A stretch of 64,000 nt of DNA, taken from positions 91,440-155,439 of the forward strand of contig CAAEVK010000012.1 in assembly GCA_900759475.1 (NCBI GenBank), written 5' to 3'. The notes beneath the pieces were generated by a model that searched no databases, was not told where the DNA came from, and saw nothing but the letters and a program-made list of their open reading frames with translations. This document shows positions 19,931-29,345 of this stretch, piece after piece. This stretch comes from Clostridia bacterium (GTDB taxonomy: Bacteria > Bacillota > Clostridia > TANB77 > CAG-508). The translations under genes were made by a program, and so were the position numbers. Position 1 is the first letter of the stretch; every line of letters starts with the position of its first letter.

Positions 19931-20380
19931 ATGAATCCTTTAGAAACAAAAAAAGACTATCAAAATTATGTAGACAAAAAGTCACCCAATTCTCCTATAG
20001 GAAAGAATTGTTTCAATGCCTTTTGGGTTGGTGGACTTATTTGTGTTGTTGGGCAATTAATATGGGAAGCATGTAAAATGCATGGATTGGAGCAGCAAAC
20101 TTGTACTACTATTGTTTCCATTATTTTAATATTTATTAGTGCCTTTTTAACAGCATTAAATATATTTAATAAAATTGGAAAGTTTGCTGGTGCAGGTTCA
20201 TTAGTTCCTATTACTGGATTTGCTAACTCTATTGTTTCTCCTGCTATGGAATATAAATCAGAAGGATATGTAATGGGAGTTGGTGGGAAAATGTTTACTG
20301 TTGCAGGACCAGTATTAGTTTTTGGTATTTCCGCTTCCATTGTTGTTGGCATTGTTTATGCAATTTTAAATGGATGTTAA
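19931..20380 (+). CDS. spoVAC: Stage V sporulation protein AC
   Basis: 149 residues, polytopic, with the SpoVAC/SpoVAE family motifs AGAGSLVPITGFANS and an internal FNAFWVGGLICVVGQ membrane segment. SpoVAC is part of the channel that moves dipicolinic acid into the forespore and releases it during germination; family members act as mechanosensitive channels. AGGAGG precedes the start. Confidence 0.93.
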   Translation: MNPLETKKDYQNYVDKKSPNSPIGKNCFNAFWVGGLICVVGQLIWEACKMHGLEQQTCTTIVSIILIFISAFLTALNIFNKIGKFAGAGSLVPITGFANSIVSPAMEYKSEGYVMGVGGKMFTVAGPVLVFGISASIVVGIVYAILNGC

Positions 20381-20411
20381 AAATATTAAATTTTTATGAA
20401 AGGATAATAAT

Positions 20412-21416
20412 ATGAAAAAAATAGGAAAACATACAATTAAATTTGATACACCTCCCACCATATTAGAAACTGCATGTATTGTTGGACCTAAAGAAGCAGA
20501 TGGACCTTTAGCAAAATATTTTGACAAATGTTTAGATGATGAATTCTGGGGAGAAGATTCTTGGGAAAAAGCAGAAAGTAAAATTATAAAAGAAACTGTT
20601 AATACAGCTATTTCAAAATCCAAACTTGCTACTTCGGAAATTGATTATTGTTTTGCTGGTGATTTACTAAATCAATGTATTTCTTCTGGTTTTGGTCTTC
20701 GCGATGTAAACATTCCATTTTTTGGTATATTTGGAGCCTGTTCTACTTTTGTAGAAGGTCTTAGTTTAGCCTCTATTTTTACAGAAGGTCACTTTGCTAC
20801 TAATTGTTTATGTGCTACTTCTAGCCATTTTTGTAGTGCTGAAAAGCAATTTCGATTTCCTTTAGAACTTGGAAACCAAAGACCCCTTTCTTCTCAATGG
20901 ACAGTTACAGGTTCAGGAGCAGCCATTGTTTCTGCTAATGGACAAGGACCTTTTGTTACTACAATTACTCCTGGAAAGATTGTTGATATGGGAATTAAAG
21001 ATGCTAATAATATGGGGGCTGCAATGGCACCTGCTGCATTAGATACATTATTAACCCATTTTGAGGATACAAAAAGAAATCCTAGCTATTATGACGGAAT
21101 ATTTACTGGGGATTTGGGGCATGTTGGAAAAGAAATTTTAATTGAATTAGCTGAAAAAAGAGGATTTCATATTAAATCTAATTATAATGATTGCGGTGTT
21201 ATGATTTTTGATAAAAGTTCTCAAGATACTCATTCTGGTGGAAGTGGTTGTGCTTGCTGCGGTAGTGTATTTTCTGGCTATTTATTTAACCAATTAAAAC
21301 AAAAAAAATTAAAGAAAATATTATTAATTGCAACAGGAGCTTTAATGAACTCTACCTCTTCTCAACAAGGTGAATCTATCCCAAGTATTGCACACGCAGT
21401 ATCAATAGAAATTTAA
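20412..21416 (+). CDS. spoVAD: Stage V sporulation protein AD
   Basis: 334 residues with a thiolase-like fold, as in all SpoVAD proteins; it binds dipicolinic acid. The motifs GIFGACSTFVEG and SSHFCSAEKQFRFPLELG are typical. The gene sits between spoVAC and spoVAE with the usual order. CGG occurs here only across codon boundaries and the frame is intact. Confidence 0.94.
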   Translation: MKKIGKHTIKFDTPPTILETACIVGPKEADGPLAKYFDKCLDDEFWGEDSWEKAESKIIKETVNTAISKSKLATSEIDYCFAGDLLNQCISSGFGLRDVNIPFFGIFGACSTFVEGLSLASIFTEGHFATNCLCATSSHFCSAEKQFRFPLELGNQRPLSSQWTVTGSGAAIVSANGQGPFVTTITPGKIVDMGIKDANNMGAAMAPAALDTLLTHFEDTKRNPSYYDGIFTGDLGHVGKEILIELAEKRGFHIKSNYNDCGVMIFDKSSQDTHSGGSGCACCGSVFSGYLFNQLKQKKLKKILLIATGALMNSTSSQQGESIPSIAHAVSIEI

Positions 21417-21459
21417 ATTCTATTAAATAAATTGCATTTATAGAAAGGAAAAAACTTTT

Positions 21460-21851
21460 ATGCAAGATTTTATTAATAATTTAGATTGGTTTATGTTGTT
21501 AAAAGCCTTTGTAATAGGGGGAATAATTTGTATTATTGGTCAAATTCTAATAGATAAAACCAAATTAACTCCAGCTAGAATTCTTGTTATATTTGTAACC
21601 ACTGGGGCTATATTAGGTGGTTTAGGTATTTATAAATATTTAGTAGACTTTGCTGGTGCAGGTGCTACTGTCCCTTTAACTGGTTTTGGAAACGCTTTAG
21701 CCAAAGGAGCTATTGAAGGTGTTCAAAAAGAAGGTCTAATTGGTATTTTTACAGGTGGAGTAAAAGCTGCTGCCCGGTGGAATAGCAGCTGCTATTTTCT
21801 TCCGGATATCTAGCGGCATTAGTATCAAAGCCTAAAATAAAAAAACAATAA
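21460..21851 (+). CDS. spoVAE: Stage V sporulation protein AE, two in-frame CGG +1 shifts
   Basis: An AGAAAGGA site precedes the ATG. CGG codons at 21775-21777 and 21803-21805 are both in frame once the first shift is made. Skipping the C at each restores a 129-residue protein whose last membrane segment reads AAAGGIAAAIFFGYLAALV and ends at TAA 21849-21851, the expected SpoVAE length. Zero-frame reading would stop at 21811-21813 with a hydrophilic nonsense tail. The AGAGATVPLTGFGNA motif is conserved. It completes the spoVAC-AD-AE dipicolinate channel set. Confidence 0.9.
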
Positions 21852-21865
21852 ACCATTTCGTTGTT

Positions 21866-21913
21866 AAAAAAGTCCTAAAGAGTAACAGTATTGTTATTCT
21901 TTAGGACTTTTTT
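21866..21913 (+). terminator. Terminator after spoVAE
   Basis: AAAAAAGTCCTAAAGA and its complement TCTTTAGGACTTTTTT flank a loop, ending in a T-run. It is symmetric and could also protect the converging rplT transcript. Confidence 0.88.
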
Positions 21914-21977
21914 AAAGTTTTTAACCCATTTGCAAAGCATTTGTCATTCCTTGATTTGTTATTTTGTTCCTTCTATA

Positions 21978-22337
21978 TTATGCTTTTTTTGCAACTTCTG
22001 CAATTTCTGTAAATGCTTTTGGATCACTAATTGCTATTTCAGCTAGCATTTTTCTATTAATCATTACATTTGCTTTTTTTAGTCCAGCAATTAATTTGCT
22101 ATAAGTTAATCCATTCATTCTTGCTGCTGCATTAATTCTTGTAATCCATAGTTTTCTAAAATTAGATTTTTTATCTTTTCTTCCAATATATGCATACATT
22201 CCAGATTTCATAACAGCTTGATTAGCCATTCTAAATCTATAATGTTTTGCTCCATAATATCCTTTTGCTTGTTTTAATATTTTTTTATGTCTTGCTCTTG
22301 TTGTTCTTGCTGTTTTTACTCTTGCCATTTTACTCAC
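21978..22337 (-). CDS. rplT: Large ribosomal subunit protein bL20
   Basis: 119 residues, family length, beginning MARVKTARTTRARHKKILKQ. It is an early assembly protein of the 50S subunit and in Bacillota represses its own operon by binding the infC leader. It follows infC-rpmI in the conserved order. Confidence 0.97.
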   Translation of the reverse strand: MSKMARVKTARTTRARHKKILKQAKGYYGAKHYRFRMANQAVMKSGMYAYIGRKDKKSNFRKLWITRINAAARMNGLTYSKLIAGLKKANVMINRKMLAEIAISDPKAFTEIAEVAKKA

Positions 22338-22366
22338 CTTCCTTAAATTTTAGACTTTTTAAATTT

Positions 22367-22567
22367 TTATCCATATGGTAATAACTTTTTAATTCCTGCT
22401 TCACAAGTTTTATCTGCATATGCGTCTTGGATTTTTCCTCTTGATTTTGCTCTTGCTGTTTTATTTCCTAATAAATGTCTTCTATTTGCTTTTGTCCTTT
22501 TTACTTTTCCTGTAGCTGTATAACTATATCTTTTTTTAGCTGCTTTATTTGTTTTTAATTTAGGCAT
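22367..22567 (-). CDS. rpmI: Large ribosomal subunit protein bL35
   Basis: 66 residues, beginning MPKLKTNKAAKKRYSYTATG with a basic, family-typical RRHLLGNK motif. Middle gene of infC-rpmI-rplT. Confidence 0.97.
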   Translation of the reverse strand: MPKLKTNKAAKKRYSYTATGKVKRTKANRRHLLGNKTARAKSRGKIQDAYADKTCEAGIKKLLPYG

Positions 22568-22588
22568 AATAAATCCTCCTTTTCTATC

Positions 22589-23104
22589 TTACTTATCATT
22601 TTTCTTTGATAATATAATAAACATATTTTTGCCTTCTAATAAAGGCTTTTTTTCTACAACTGCAATATCTGAAAGTTCTTCTACAAATTGATTTAACGTA
22701 TTTTCCCCTAATTTTACATAATTTAATTCTCTTCCCCTAAAACGAACTGTAATTTTAACTTTATTTCCATCTTCTAAAAATCTTCTAGCATTTTTTGCTT
22801 TAAAGCCAAAATCATGTCCTTCAATATTAGGAGTTACTCTTAATTCTTTTGTTTCAACTATTCTCTGATTTTTTCTTGCTTCCTTTTCCTTTTTTGCTTG
22901 CTCAAATTTATATTTTCCATAATTCATAATTTTACAAACTGGTGGATTTCCAGTTGGAGCAACTAAAACTAAATCTAAATCTTTTTCTTCTGCGACATGG
23001 ATTGCATCATAAATTTTCATGACACCCAATTTTTTTCCTACCTCATCAATTACTTGAACTTCTTTTTCTTTAATTTGTCCATTAATTGGTAATTCTTGTT
23101 TTAT
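22589..23104 (-). CDS. infC: Translation initiation factor IF-3, non-ATG start
   Basis: About 171 residues. The product begins KQELPINGQIKEKEVQVID and shows both IF3 domains (RVTPNIEGHDF, KVKITVRFRGRE). The ATG at 23119 overlaps a GGAGGTG sequence that is itself the ribosome binding site, which places initiation 6 bases downstream at ATA 23104. IF-3 genes are known for rare AUU/AUA/AUC starts, through which the factor regulates its own translation. Confidence 0.88.
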   Translation of the reverse strand: MKQELPINGQIKEKEVQVIDEVGKKLGVMKIYDAIHVAEEKDLDLVLVAPTGNPPVCKIMNYGKYKFEQAKKEKEARKNQRIVETKELRVTPNIEGHDFGFKAKNARRFLEDGNKVKITVRFRGRELNYVKLGENTLNQFVEELSDIAVVEKKPLLEGKNMFIILSKKNDK

Positions 23105-23349
23105 ACAAAACACCTCCATTGATTTGGAATTTAAAATTTAGACCATTCCTTTTCTAAATTTTTTCCTTTTTTTCGTATTTTAAATGAAAAAAAACTTTCT
23201 TTATAAAGAAAGTTAATCATTCTACAAAAATAAAAGGTTTAAAAAAACTATTTACTTTTCTAACCTTTTTCCTGTTAAGATAAGGTGAGAAGCGAATGAC
23301 TTCTTCTTTAAAACATATTTATATTACTCTTTTTTTAGAAAATTGTCAA
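23105..23349 (-). promoter_or_regulatory. infC promoter and L20-type autoregulatory leader
   Basis: TTGACA (23344-23349), 17 bases, TAATAT (23321-23326) form the promoter on the minus strand. The roughly 210-base leader contains a hairpin AACTTTCTTTA/TAAAGAAAGTT (23193-23214) followed by a T-run, a terminator ahead of infC. This is the arrangement of Bacillota L20 leaders, where L20 binding favours termination. The identity of the binding motif was not verified. Confidence 0.65.
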
Positions 23350-23367
23350 TAGTTTTTTTAAAAAATG

Positions 23368-23518
23368 TTGACTTTTTTGCATTTTTGTATTAGAATAATT
23401 AAGCATTCTATGAATATTGCTTTTTTAAAATTGCTTCTCCCCGGTAGCATTTTAAAAAAAGCTTAATATTAAATATATTTAAATTTTATAAAATAATGAA
23501 TGGAGGGTAAATTTTACC
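23368..23518 (+). promoter_or_regulatory. rplM promoter and possible L13-type leader
   Basis: TTGACT (23368-23373), a 17-base spacer and TAGAAT (23391-23396) drive rplM. The 120-base untranslated leader has complementary ends (TAAGC ... GCTTA) and a GC-rich CTCCCCGGTAGC core, consistent with a ribosomal protein leader, though I cannot confirm the L13 class by eye. Confidence 0.5.
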
Positions 23519-23953
23519 ATGAATAATACAACTTATAGTGCTAAAAAAAGCGAAATTGAAAGAAAATGGTATATTATTGATGCAAGTAATAAACCACTTG
23601 GAAGAGTTGCTACTGAAGCAGCTAAACTATTAAAAGGAAAACACAAACCAACATATACACCAAATATAGACACTGGTGACCATGTTATTATATTAAATTG
23701 TAAAGATGCAGTTTTAACAGGAAAAAAATTAGATCAAAAAGTATATAGACATCATTCAGGCTACATAGGTGGTATGAGAGAAATATCTGCTAGAGACATG
23801 ATGAATAATTCTCCTGAAAAAGCAATGATGTTAGCAATTAAAGGAATGCTTCCTAAAAATAGTCTAGGAAGACAAATGCTTCGTAAATTAAGAGTATACG
23901 CAGGTTCTGAACATGAAAATATTGCTCAAAAACCTGAAGTTTGGAATTTTTAG
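23519..23953 (+). CDS. rplM: Large ribosomal subunit protein uL13
   Basis: 144 residues beginning MNNTTYSAKKSEIERKWYII; motifs GRVATEAAKLLKGKHKPTY and GMLPKNSLGRQMLRKLRVY are diagnostic. TGGAGGG precedes the ATG. Co-transcribed with rpsI 18 bases later. Confidence 0.97.
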   Translation: MNNTTYSAKKSEIERKWYIIDASNKPLGRVATEAAKLLKGKHKPTYTPNIDTGDHVIILNCKDAVLTGKKLDQKVYRHHSGYIGGMREISARDMMNNSPEKAMMLAIKGMLPKNSLGRQMLRKLRVYAGSEHENIAQKPEVWNF

Positions 23954-23971
23954 GAAAGTGAGGAATGAAAA

Positions 23972-24388
23972 ATGGCAAGAGTAGCAAAATCTAAAACAGA
24001 AAAAGTTATGTTCTACGGAACAGGAAGAAGAAAAAAAGCAATTGCTAGAGTAAGAATTACAGAAGGAACAGGAAATATTACTGTTAATGGAAAAAATATA
24101 AACGAATATTTTGGAACAGATATATTAAAAGTGACTGTAAAACAACCTCTTACAGCAACAAATACATTAGATAAATATGATGTTATTTGTAAAGTAACTG
24201 GTGGCGGTTTTACTGGGCAAGCAGGAGCTATCCGTCATGGATTATCAAGAGCTTTATTAAAAGCAAACAGTGAATACAAGCCAACATTAAAACAAAACAA
24301 ATTCTTAACAAGGGATCCTCGTATGAAAGAAAGGAAAAAATACGGTCTTAAAAAAGCTCGTAAAGCTCCTCAATTTAGTAAAAGATAA
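23972..24388 (+). CDS. rpsI: Small ribosomal subunit protein uS9
   Basis: 138 residues with the C-terminus KKARKAPQFSKR that reaches the P-site tRNA. GTGRRKKAIARVR is the family N-terminal motif. Several CGG triplets occur here but all span codon boundaries (for example TAC-GGA), and the frame is intact. Confidence 0.97.
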   Translation: MARVAKSKTEKVMFYGTGRRKKAIARVRITEGTGNITVNGKNINEYFGTDILKVTVKQPLTATNTLDKYDVICKVTGGGFTGQAGAIRHGLSRALLKANSEYKPTLKQNKFLTRDPRMKERKKYGLKKARKAPQFSKR

Positions 24389-24409
24389 TATTCTTTTTAT
24401 TAAAAACTT

Positions 24410-24446
24410 AAAAGCCTCAGAAGTAATAATACTTTTAAGGCTTTTA
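24410..24446 (+). terminator. Terminator after rpsI
   Basis: AAAAGCCT and AGGCTTTT arms flank an internally paired AAGTAATAATACTT loop and end in a T-run. Confidence 0.8.
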
Positions 24447-24482
24447 TTGATGAGAGTCTTATTTTTTTTATTTAGATAATAT

Positions 24483-24515
24483 TAAAAACACACAGATAAA
24501 AATAAAACCTGTGTG
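24483..24515 (-). terminator. Terminator after the HU gene
   Basis: CACACAG (24489-24495) pairs with CTGTGTG (24509-24515); on the minus strand a short T-run follows. Confidence 0.7.
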
Positions 24516-24544
24516 CTTATGAATTCATACAATTTATCATAAAT

Positions 24545-24823
24545 TTATTTTTTGTTTACTAAATCTTTTAATGCTTTACCAGCTTTGAATACTGGAGCTT
24601 TTGATGCAGGTATTTTGATTTCTTCTTTAGTTTGTGGGTTTCTTCCTTTTCTAGCTGCTCTTTTTCTTACTTCAAAAGAACCAAATCCAACAAGTTGAAC
24701 TTTGTCTCCTTTTACTAATGCTCCAGTAACAGTTTCAACAAAAGCATTAACTGTTGCTTCTGCATTCTTTTTTGTGTTTCCTGTTTTTGCAGCTATTGCC
24801 GCAATTAAATCAGCTTTGTTCAT
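24545..24823 (-). CDS. hup: HU-family DNA-binding protein
   Basis: 92 residues, beginning MNKADLIAAIAAKTGNTKKN and containing GRNPQTKEEIKIPASKAP in the DNA-grasping arm. A small dimeric nucleoid protein that bends DNA. An AGGAGG site precedes the start. Confidence 0.96.
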   Translation of the reverse strand: MNKADLIAAIAAKTGNTKKNAEATVNAFVETVTGALVKGDKVQLVGFGSFEVRKRAARKGRNPQTKEEIKIPASKAPVFKAGKALKDLVNKK

Positions 24824-24984
24824 TTAAATTACCTCCTATAAGATTTTGTATTTTTATGTAGATTTTTATCTACAATTACATATTCGCCAAATTTAGCTAA
24901 ATTCCTTCTTTTTTTCTTATATTTTTCTCGAAAGTTATTTGTTCCGTAGGTTTCCATGACATTATTTTCCTTGAAAGCCTGATT

Positions 24985-26643
24985 TTAAGCCTTTTTGTAA
25001 ATTCCTAATTTGTAAAACATTTTGTAGAGTTTTTCTCCACAAGGTAACATATACACTTCCTCTTTTGTAAATACTTTTAAAATAATAAGACATATTCCAT
25101 AAATAACTATTGCTGTCACAATAGACAGTATTGTTGCTATTTTTTGTGCGTTTAGTCCTAATATTATACTAATAGTATTAGGAATACTAGCACCTAAATT
25201 AATATATACAAACCATGAACATATAACCATTATTATTGTTGCAATTATTGGTTTAATTATACATTTTACATAATTAAAATTTATTTTTATATGTTTATTT
25301 AAAATAACAAATGAAATCATAAAAGATATTATGTGACATACTACAGAACCAATTATAGCTCCATTTACTCCTATTTCTGGAATTGGAATTAATACAAGAT
25401 TTAAAATTAATTTTGTAAAAGCTCCACAAGCCAATCCTATAATTGGTATCATTACTTTTCCCATTCCTTGTAGAGCACCATTAATTGTTTGTGCTAACAT
25501 TGTAAATAAAATTGTTAGAGAACTAATTTTTAAAACAGTTGCACCTTCTGCAGCATTAGGAAATAATAAATTTAATATTGGTTCTGCAAACATAAACATT
25601 CCTACAGTACATGGCAATCCTATTAGTATTGTTAACAATAAGGAATAAAATATTTTTTTTTGTGCTGTATAAATATCCTTTTTAGCAATTGCTGTTGCTA
25701 CTGCTGGAACAAGTGCAACTGCAAAAGCAATATTGAATGATAGTGGTAATGAAGTTAGTGTATCTACTTTTCCTCCTAAAATACCATATTGTATTTTTGC
25801 TTCTGCTCCTGTAAGAAATGTTTCTAAACCTCTTACCACTGTAAAAGCATCTATATTTTTATTAACTACTGATAACATAGAACTTAATGAAATTGGTATT
25901 GCTACCAGCATAGTTTTTCTAATAATTGTTTTTATTCTTTCATTTTTTGTGTTAACAGAAGAATTTACATCTTGCCATACTTCTTTTCTTCTTTCTTTAT
26001 AGTATAAGTGCAAATAAGCAAAGCCTAAAAATGTTGCACAAGTAGTTGCTAAATTTGCTCCTGCTGCCATTAATGTAGTATTGGAACTAGAAAAAGTTGC
26101 AATTATTTCTACAAAAATAATTGTTAATAAAGATTTAAATACTTGTTCTAGTGTTTGCGATTTTGCAGAAGTACTCATTTGCCCTCTACCATTAAAATAC
26201 CCTCTTATAGCAGATGTAATAGCAACAAAAAATATAGATGGAGATAAAGCTACTAATGTCAATTCTGCTTCTGGTATTCTAAGAAAAGTATTAGCAATGT
26301 AATTAGCTCCAAAAAATAAAATGCATGTTCCACAAGTTCCAATCAAAGTAAATGTAACAAAAGCAACTTTAAATATTCTATGTGCTCCCTTATTGTCCCC
26401 TATTGCTAATCTTTCAGAAACTAGTTTGGATATTGCATTTGGCACACCTATAGATGATAAAGTAAGTAATAGCGCATATATTTGAAATCCGCTACTATAA
26501 ATAGCATTTCCTTCATCCCCAAATCCTTCTTTGTTGGTTAAATATAACTTATATACTAGACCTAATATTTTTATAATGACTTGTGAAAACATAATGGCAA
26601 TAATGCCATGTATAAAGCTTTCTTTTTTTGCTTTTTTTCCCAT
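24985..26643 (-). CDS. spoVB: SpoVB/MurJ-like oligosaccharide flippase
   Basis: 552 residues with about fourteen membrane segments. The N-terminal pattern SQVIIKILGLVYKLYLTN and SSIGVPNAISKLVSERLA is that of stage V sporulation protein B in the MOP superfamily, which moves lipid-linked precursors for spore cortex across the membrane. Members of the family may also serve as vegetative lipid II flippases. It is a single-gene unit divergent from the VirD4-like gene. Confidence 0.85.
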   Translation of the reverse strand: MGKKAKKESFIHGIIAIMFSQVIIKILGLVYKLYLTNKEGFGDEGNAIYSSGFQIYALLLTLSSIGVPNAISKLVSERLAIGDNKGAHRIFKVAFVTFTLIGTCGTCILFFGANYIANTFLRIPEAELTLVALSPSIFFVAITSAIRGYFNGRGQMSTSAKSQTLEQVFKSLLTIIFVEIIATFSSSNTTLMAAGANLATTCATFLGFAYLHLYYKERRKEVWQDVNSSVNTKNERIKTIIRKTMLVAIPISLSSMLSVVNKNIDAFTVVRGLETFLTGAEAKIQYGILGGKVDTLTSLPLSFNIAFAVALVPAVATAIAKKDIYTAQKKIFYSLLLTILIGLPCTVGMFMFAEPILNLLFPNAAEGATVLKISSLTILFTMLAQTINGALQGMGKVMIPIIGLACGAFTKLILNLVLIPIPEIGVNGAIIGSVVCHIISFMISFVILNKHIKINFNYVKCIIKPIIATIIMVICSWFVYINLGASIPNTISIILGLNAQKIATILSIVTAIVIYGICLIILKVFTKEEVYMLPCGEKLYKMFYKLGIYKKA

Positions 26644-26732
26644 TTAAGCACTTCCTTATTTTTACTATTATTTAATTATATTCATATTTCTATTTTTATT
26701 CAAGTATTTTTATCCATAGTTTAATTATAATA

Positions 26733-26760
26733 TAAATTGGAGTTACAAACTCCAATTTTT
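26733..26760. other. Perfect inverted repeat between spoVB and the VirD4-like gene
   Basis: AAATTGGAGTT and AACTCCAATTT around a two-to-three base loop, followed on the plus strand by T residues. It lies between divergent genes, where a terminator is unexpected; it could be an operator or leader hairpin. Confidence 0.5.
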
Positions 26761-26827
26761 CACTATAAATTTATCAAAAAACCTTGTTTTTTTATCGTTT
26801 TTATAGGATAATATATATGTATATTAA

Positions 26828-29158
26828 ATGAAAGTGGTGAAAATTTTGAAATACATTGATAAATTCTTAAAATTTTTAAAAACCGATAGAAATACATTTT
26901 TAACATATATTTTAACTCTTGCAACTATTTATATTGTTGTCGATAGAATAATAGAAATTATTTTTATGATGTTTACAGGAGTTAGTGCTTCTTATTGGGG
27001 ACCTATTACCTATACCTTTGCATTAGCTTGTCCTGTTTTTGCTTATTTATTTTCTGGCAGTTCGAAATTCACCAAAGGTTCTAATATGAAAATTTCATTT
27101 TTTTACCTTTATTGCATTAGTTTATATATTATTGCTCTTTCTATGTTTGTACAATGGATTAATGTTTTTGCTTGGCTTGCTTTTACTTTTGTACCTAATT
27201 TTGCAAAAATTATTGCAGATTTTTCAGATTTAATTAAGCCGGCATTTTCTGCACTTGCTATTTACTTACCACTTGCTACCTTTTATCCACTATTTAAATG
27301 GTTGTTTTTAGGTGTAAATGATACTAAAAAATGGAAAGATTCTATTAAGGATTATGGTGGTATAGATTTATCTGCTAAACCAGAAGGCGTAGGTCCATAT
27401 TCTTGCGAAATTACTATTTGTAAAAATTCCGATACTGCTAAAGCTGTAAAGACTCCTGAACCAAAAAGGTTTGAATCTACATTTGTTTGCGGAAGTTCTG
27501 GAACTGGAAAAACTTCTATGGTATTCGAACCTATGATTGCACAAGATATTGAAAAGAAACGATTTTTTAGAGAAGTCTCTAAAGAAATGGGATTCACTGC
27601 TCTAAAAACTGGTTTAGCAGTTTTAAATACACCATATGATAATGAATATTTAAATAAAAATTTTAATTTAAATATGATTAAACCAAATTCTTATAATGTA
27701 AAACTTTATAATGCTTATATGAAAAAATTAATTGTTTATTCTTCTGAAAACAATTATACTTATAAAGATTTAGGACTTACCTATTTAGCACCAGACTATG
27801 AATCTGTTAATCGCATGATAGATGTTGCCAATAATTATAACATACCATTTCATATTGTAGATCCTTCTAACAGTAATTCAATTGGTATAAATCCTTTTAT
27901 TCATGAAAATCCTGTAAAAACTGCTATCGCTATTTCTTCTGTTTTAAAAGGAATGTATTTTACTACTCATGTAGAAGTAGAAGAGGCATTTAGAGAAAAT
28001 GTTGTTACTCAAGCAATTGAAAATTTGTGTATTTTGCTAAAAGAAGTATATCCTAAACTACATAATGGAAATATTCCAACACTAGAAGATTTATTAAACC
28101 TTTTAAATGATTTCGATTTAGTTGAAGAGATGTGTTATGTTCTAGAAAGTGACGAGGAATTAAAAAATCAATATCTTATTCAATTATCTTATTTTAAAAA
28201 GAATTTTTACAAAAATTCTCCTGGTAGAGCAGATACAGAAAAATTTGTATATTCTGCCATTACACAGTTAGATAATTTATTAAGATACCCAGGAATTAGA
28301 ACTATTTTATGTAATAGAACTAATAATATTAATTTTGATAAAGCATTACAGAATGGAGAAATTACTTTAGTGTGTACACGACGTGGTGACTTAGGAGAAA
28401 CTGCTCACAAAGCATTTGGATTATTCTTTTTATTGCTAATGCAATATTCGGTATTAACAAGACCAGGAAATGAAAAGACACGAATTCCTCATTTCTTATA
28501 TGTTGACGAATTTCCAGACTTTTTGTGTAAAGCAACATCACCTATTTTTACATTATATAGAAAGTATCGCGTTGGAACTATTATTTCGGCACAAACTTTG
28601 TCTCAATTTGGTGCACAAGGAAAAGATAATTATAGGCAAGTAATTTTAAGTAATTGTAGTACAAAAATACTTTTTGGTGGTGGCACACCTGAAGAAAATG
28701 AATGGTGGTCAAAAGAATTTGGTCAGCACAGAGAATGGATGTGGAATGATTCTTATGATACTAAAAAAGGTGAGTACGATCCTAAATTTAATGGCATTAA
28801 ATGGGGATGGAAAACTACATTTGAAGCTAATAAATTAGCTACTCTAAAATTTAAAAAGTGTGCTTATAAAACACGTGATTCTAAAGGAAAGGCTATTATT
28901 GGTCCAGGTTCAGTTGATTTTCTTTCTTCTAAGTATAAAGAAAAACAAGAAGATGCAACTTATAATTTTTATCGATTTGCTAGCGGTATTCATGATGAAA
29001 ATAAAAAATCCACATTAAAGAAAAATAAATCTGTTATAACTAGCTCAGATGATATAAACGAAGAATTTGACCCAATTCAAACAGATACTACAGATGCAAA
29101 TTACTTTCTAAATAGTGATGATGGTATTACTATTGATTTAAATAAAAAACAACCATAA
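26828..29158 (+). CDS. VirD4/TraG-like type IV secretion coupling ATPase
   Basis: 776 residues. Several N-terminal membrane segments are followed by Walker A GSSGTGKTSM near residue 222, an inserted region, and Walker B FLYVDEFPDF near residue 557, with the TraG/TraM-recognition C-terminal fold (IISAQTLSQFG, STKILFGGGTPEENEWWS). The family couples DNA or protein substrates to type IV secretion channels. No other secretion genes lie nearby, so its partner is unclear. A TTG at 26846 with AAAGTGGTG upstream is an alternative start to ATG 26828. It faces the replication-relaxation-like gene at 29346. Confidence 0.8.
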   Translation: MKVVKILKYIDKFLKFLKTDRNTFLTYILTLATIYIVVDRIIEIIFMMFTGVSASYWGPITYTFALACPVFAYLFSGSSKFTKGSNMKISFFYLYCISLYIIALSMFVQWINVFAWLAFTFVPNFAKIIADFSDLIKPAFSALAIYLPLATFYPLFKWLFLGVNDTKKWKDSIKDYGGIDLSAKPEGVGPYSCEITICKNSDTAKAVKTPEPKRFESTFVCGSSGTGKTSMVFEPMIAQDIEKKRFFREVSKEMGFTALKTGLAVLNTPYDNEYLNKNFNLNMIKPNSYNVKLYNAYMKKLIVYSSENNYTYKDLGLTYLAPDYESVNRMIDVANNYNIPFHIVDPSNSNSIGINPFIHENPVKTAIAISSVLKGMYFTTHVEVEEAFRENVVTQAIENLCILLKEVYPKLHNGNIPTLEDLLNLLNDFDLVEEMCYVLESDEELKNQYLIQLSYFKKNFYKNSPGRADTEKFVYSAITQLDNLLRYPGIRTILCNRTNNINFDKALQNGEITLVCTRRGDLGETAHKAFGLFFLLLMQYSVLTRPGNEKTRIPHFLYVDEFPDFLCKATSPIFTLYRKYRVGTIISAQTLSQFGAQGKDNYRQVILSNCSTKILFGGGTPEENEWWSKEFGQHREWMWNDSYDTKKGEYDPKFNGIKWGWKTTFEANKLATLKFKKCAYKTRDSKGKAIIGPGSVDFLSSKYKEKQEDATYNFYRFASGIHDENKKSTLKKNKSVITSSDDINEEFDPIQTDTTDANYFLNSDDGITIDLNKKQP

Positions 29159-29193
29159 AAGAAAAATAGAGTATTGCACTCTATTTTTCTTTT
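29157..29193 (+). terminator. Terminator after the VirD4-like gene
   Basis: AAAAGAAAAATAGAGT and ACTCTATTTTTCTTTT form a long stem with a TTGC loop. Confidence 0.85.
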
Positions 29194-29251
29194 ATGGTTA
29201 TATTATACCTATTCAGTATAATTTTTTTCTTTTATGGTTTTAACTTCATAA

Positions 29252-29324
29252 GAAAAGTTACTTCGTCACATGTACACGATGCTTCGCATCGGCACATCCC
29301 AAGGAAACTTAACCTTGTTGTATA
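29252..29324 (+). repeat. Structured dispersed repeat, copy C
   Basis: GAAAAGTTAC start, a stem ATGTACACGATGC-TTC-GCATCGGCACAT, then GGAAACTTAACCTTGTTGTATA. Best-preserved example of the first hairpin along with copy E. No second hairpin is obvious here. Confidence 0.75.
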
Positions 29325-29345
29325 AAAATATAATTATTACTCCTT

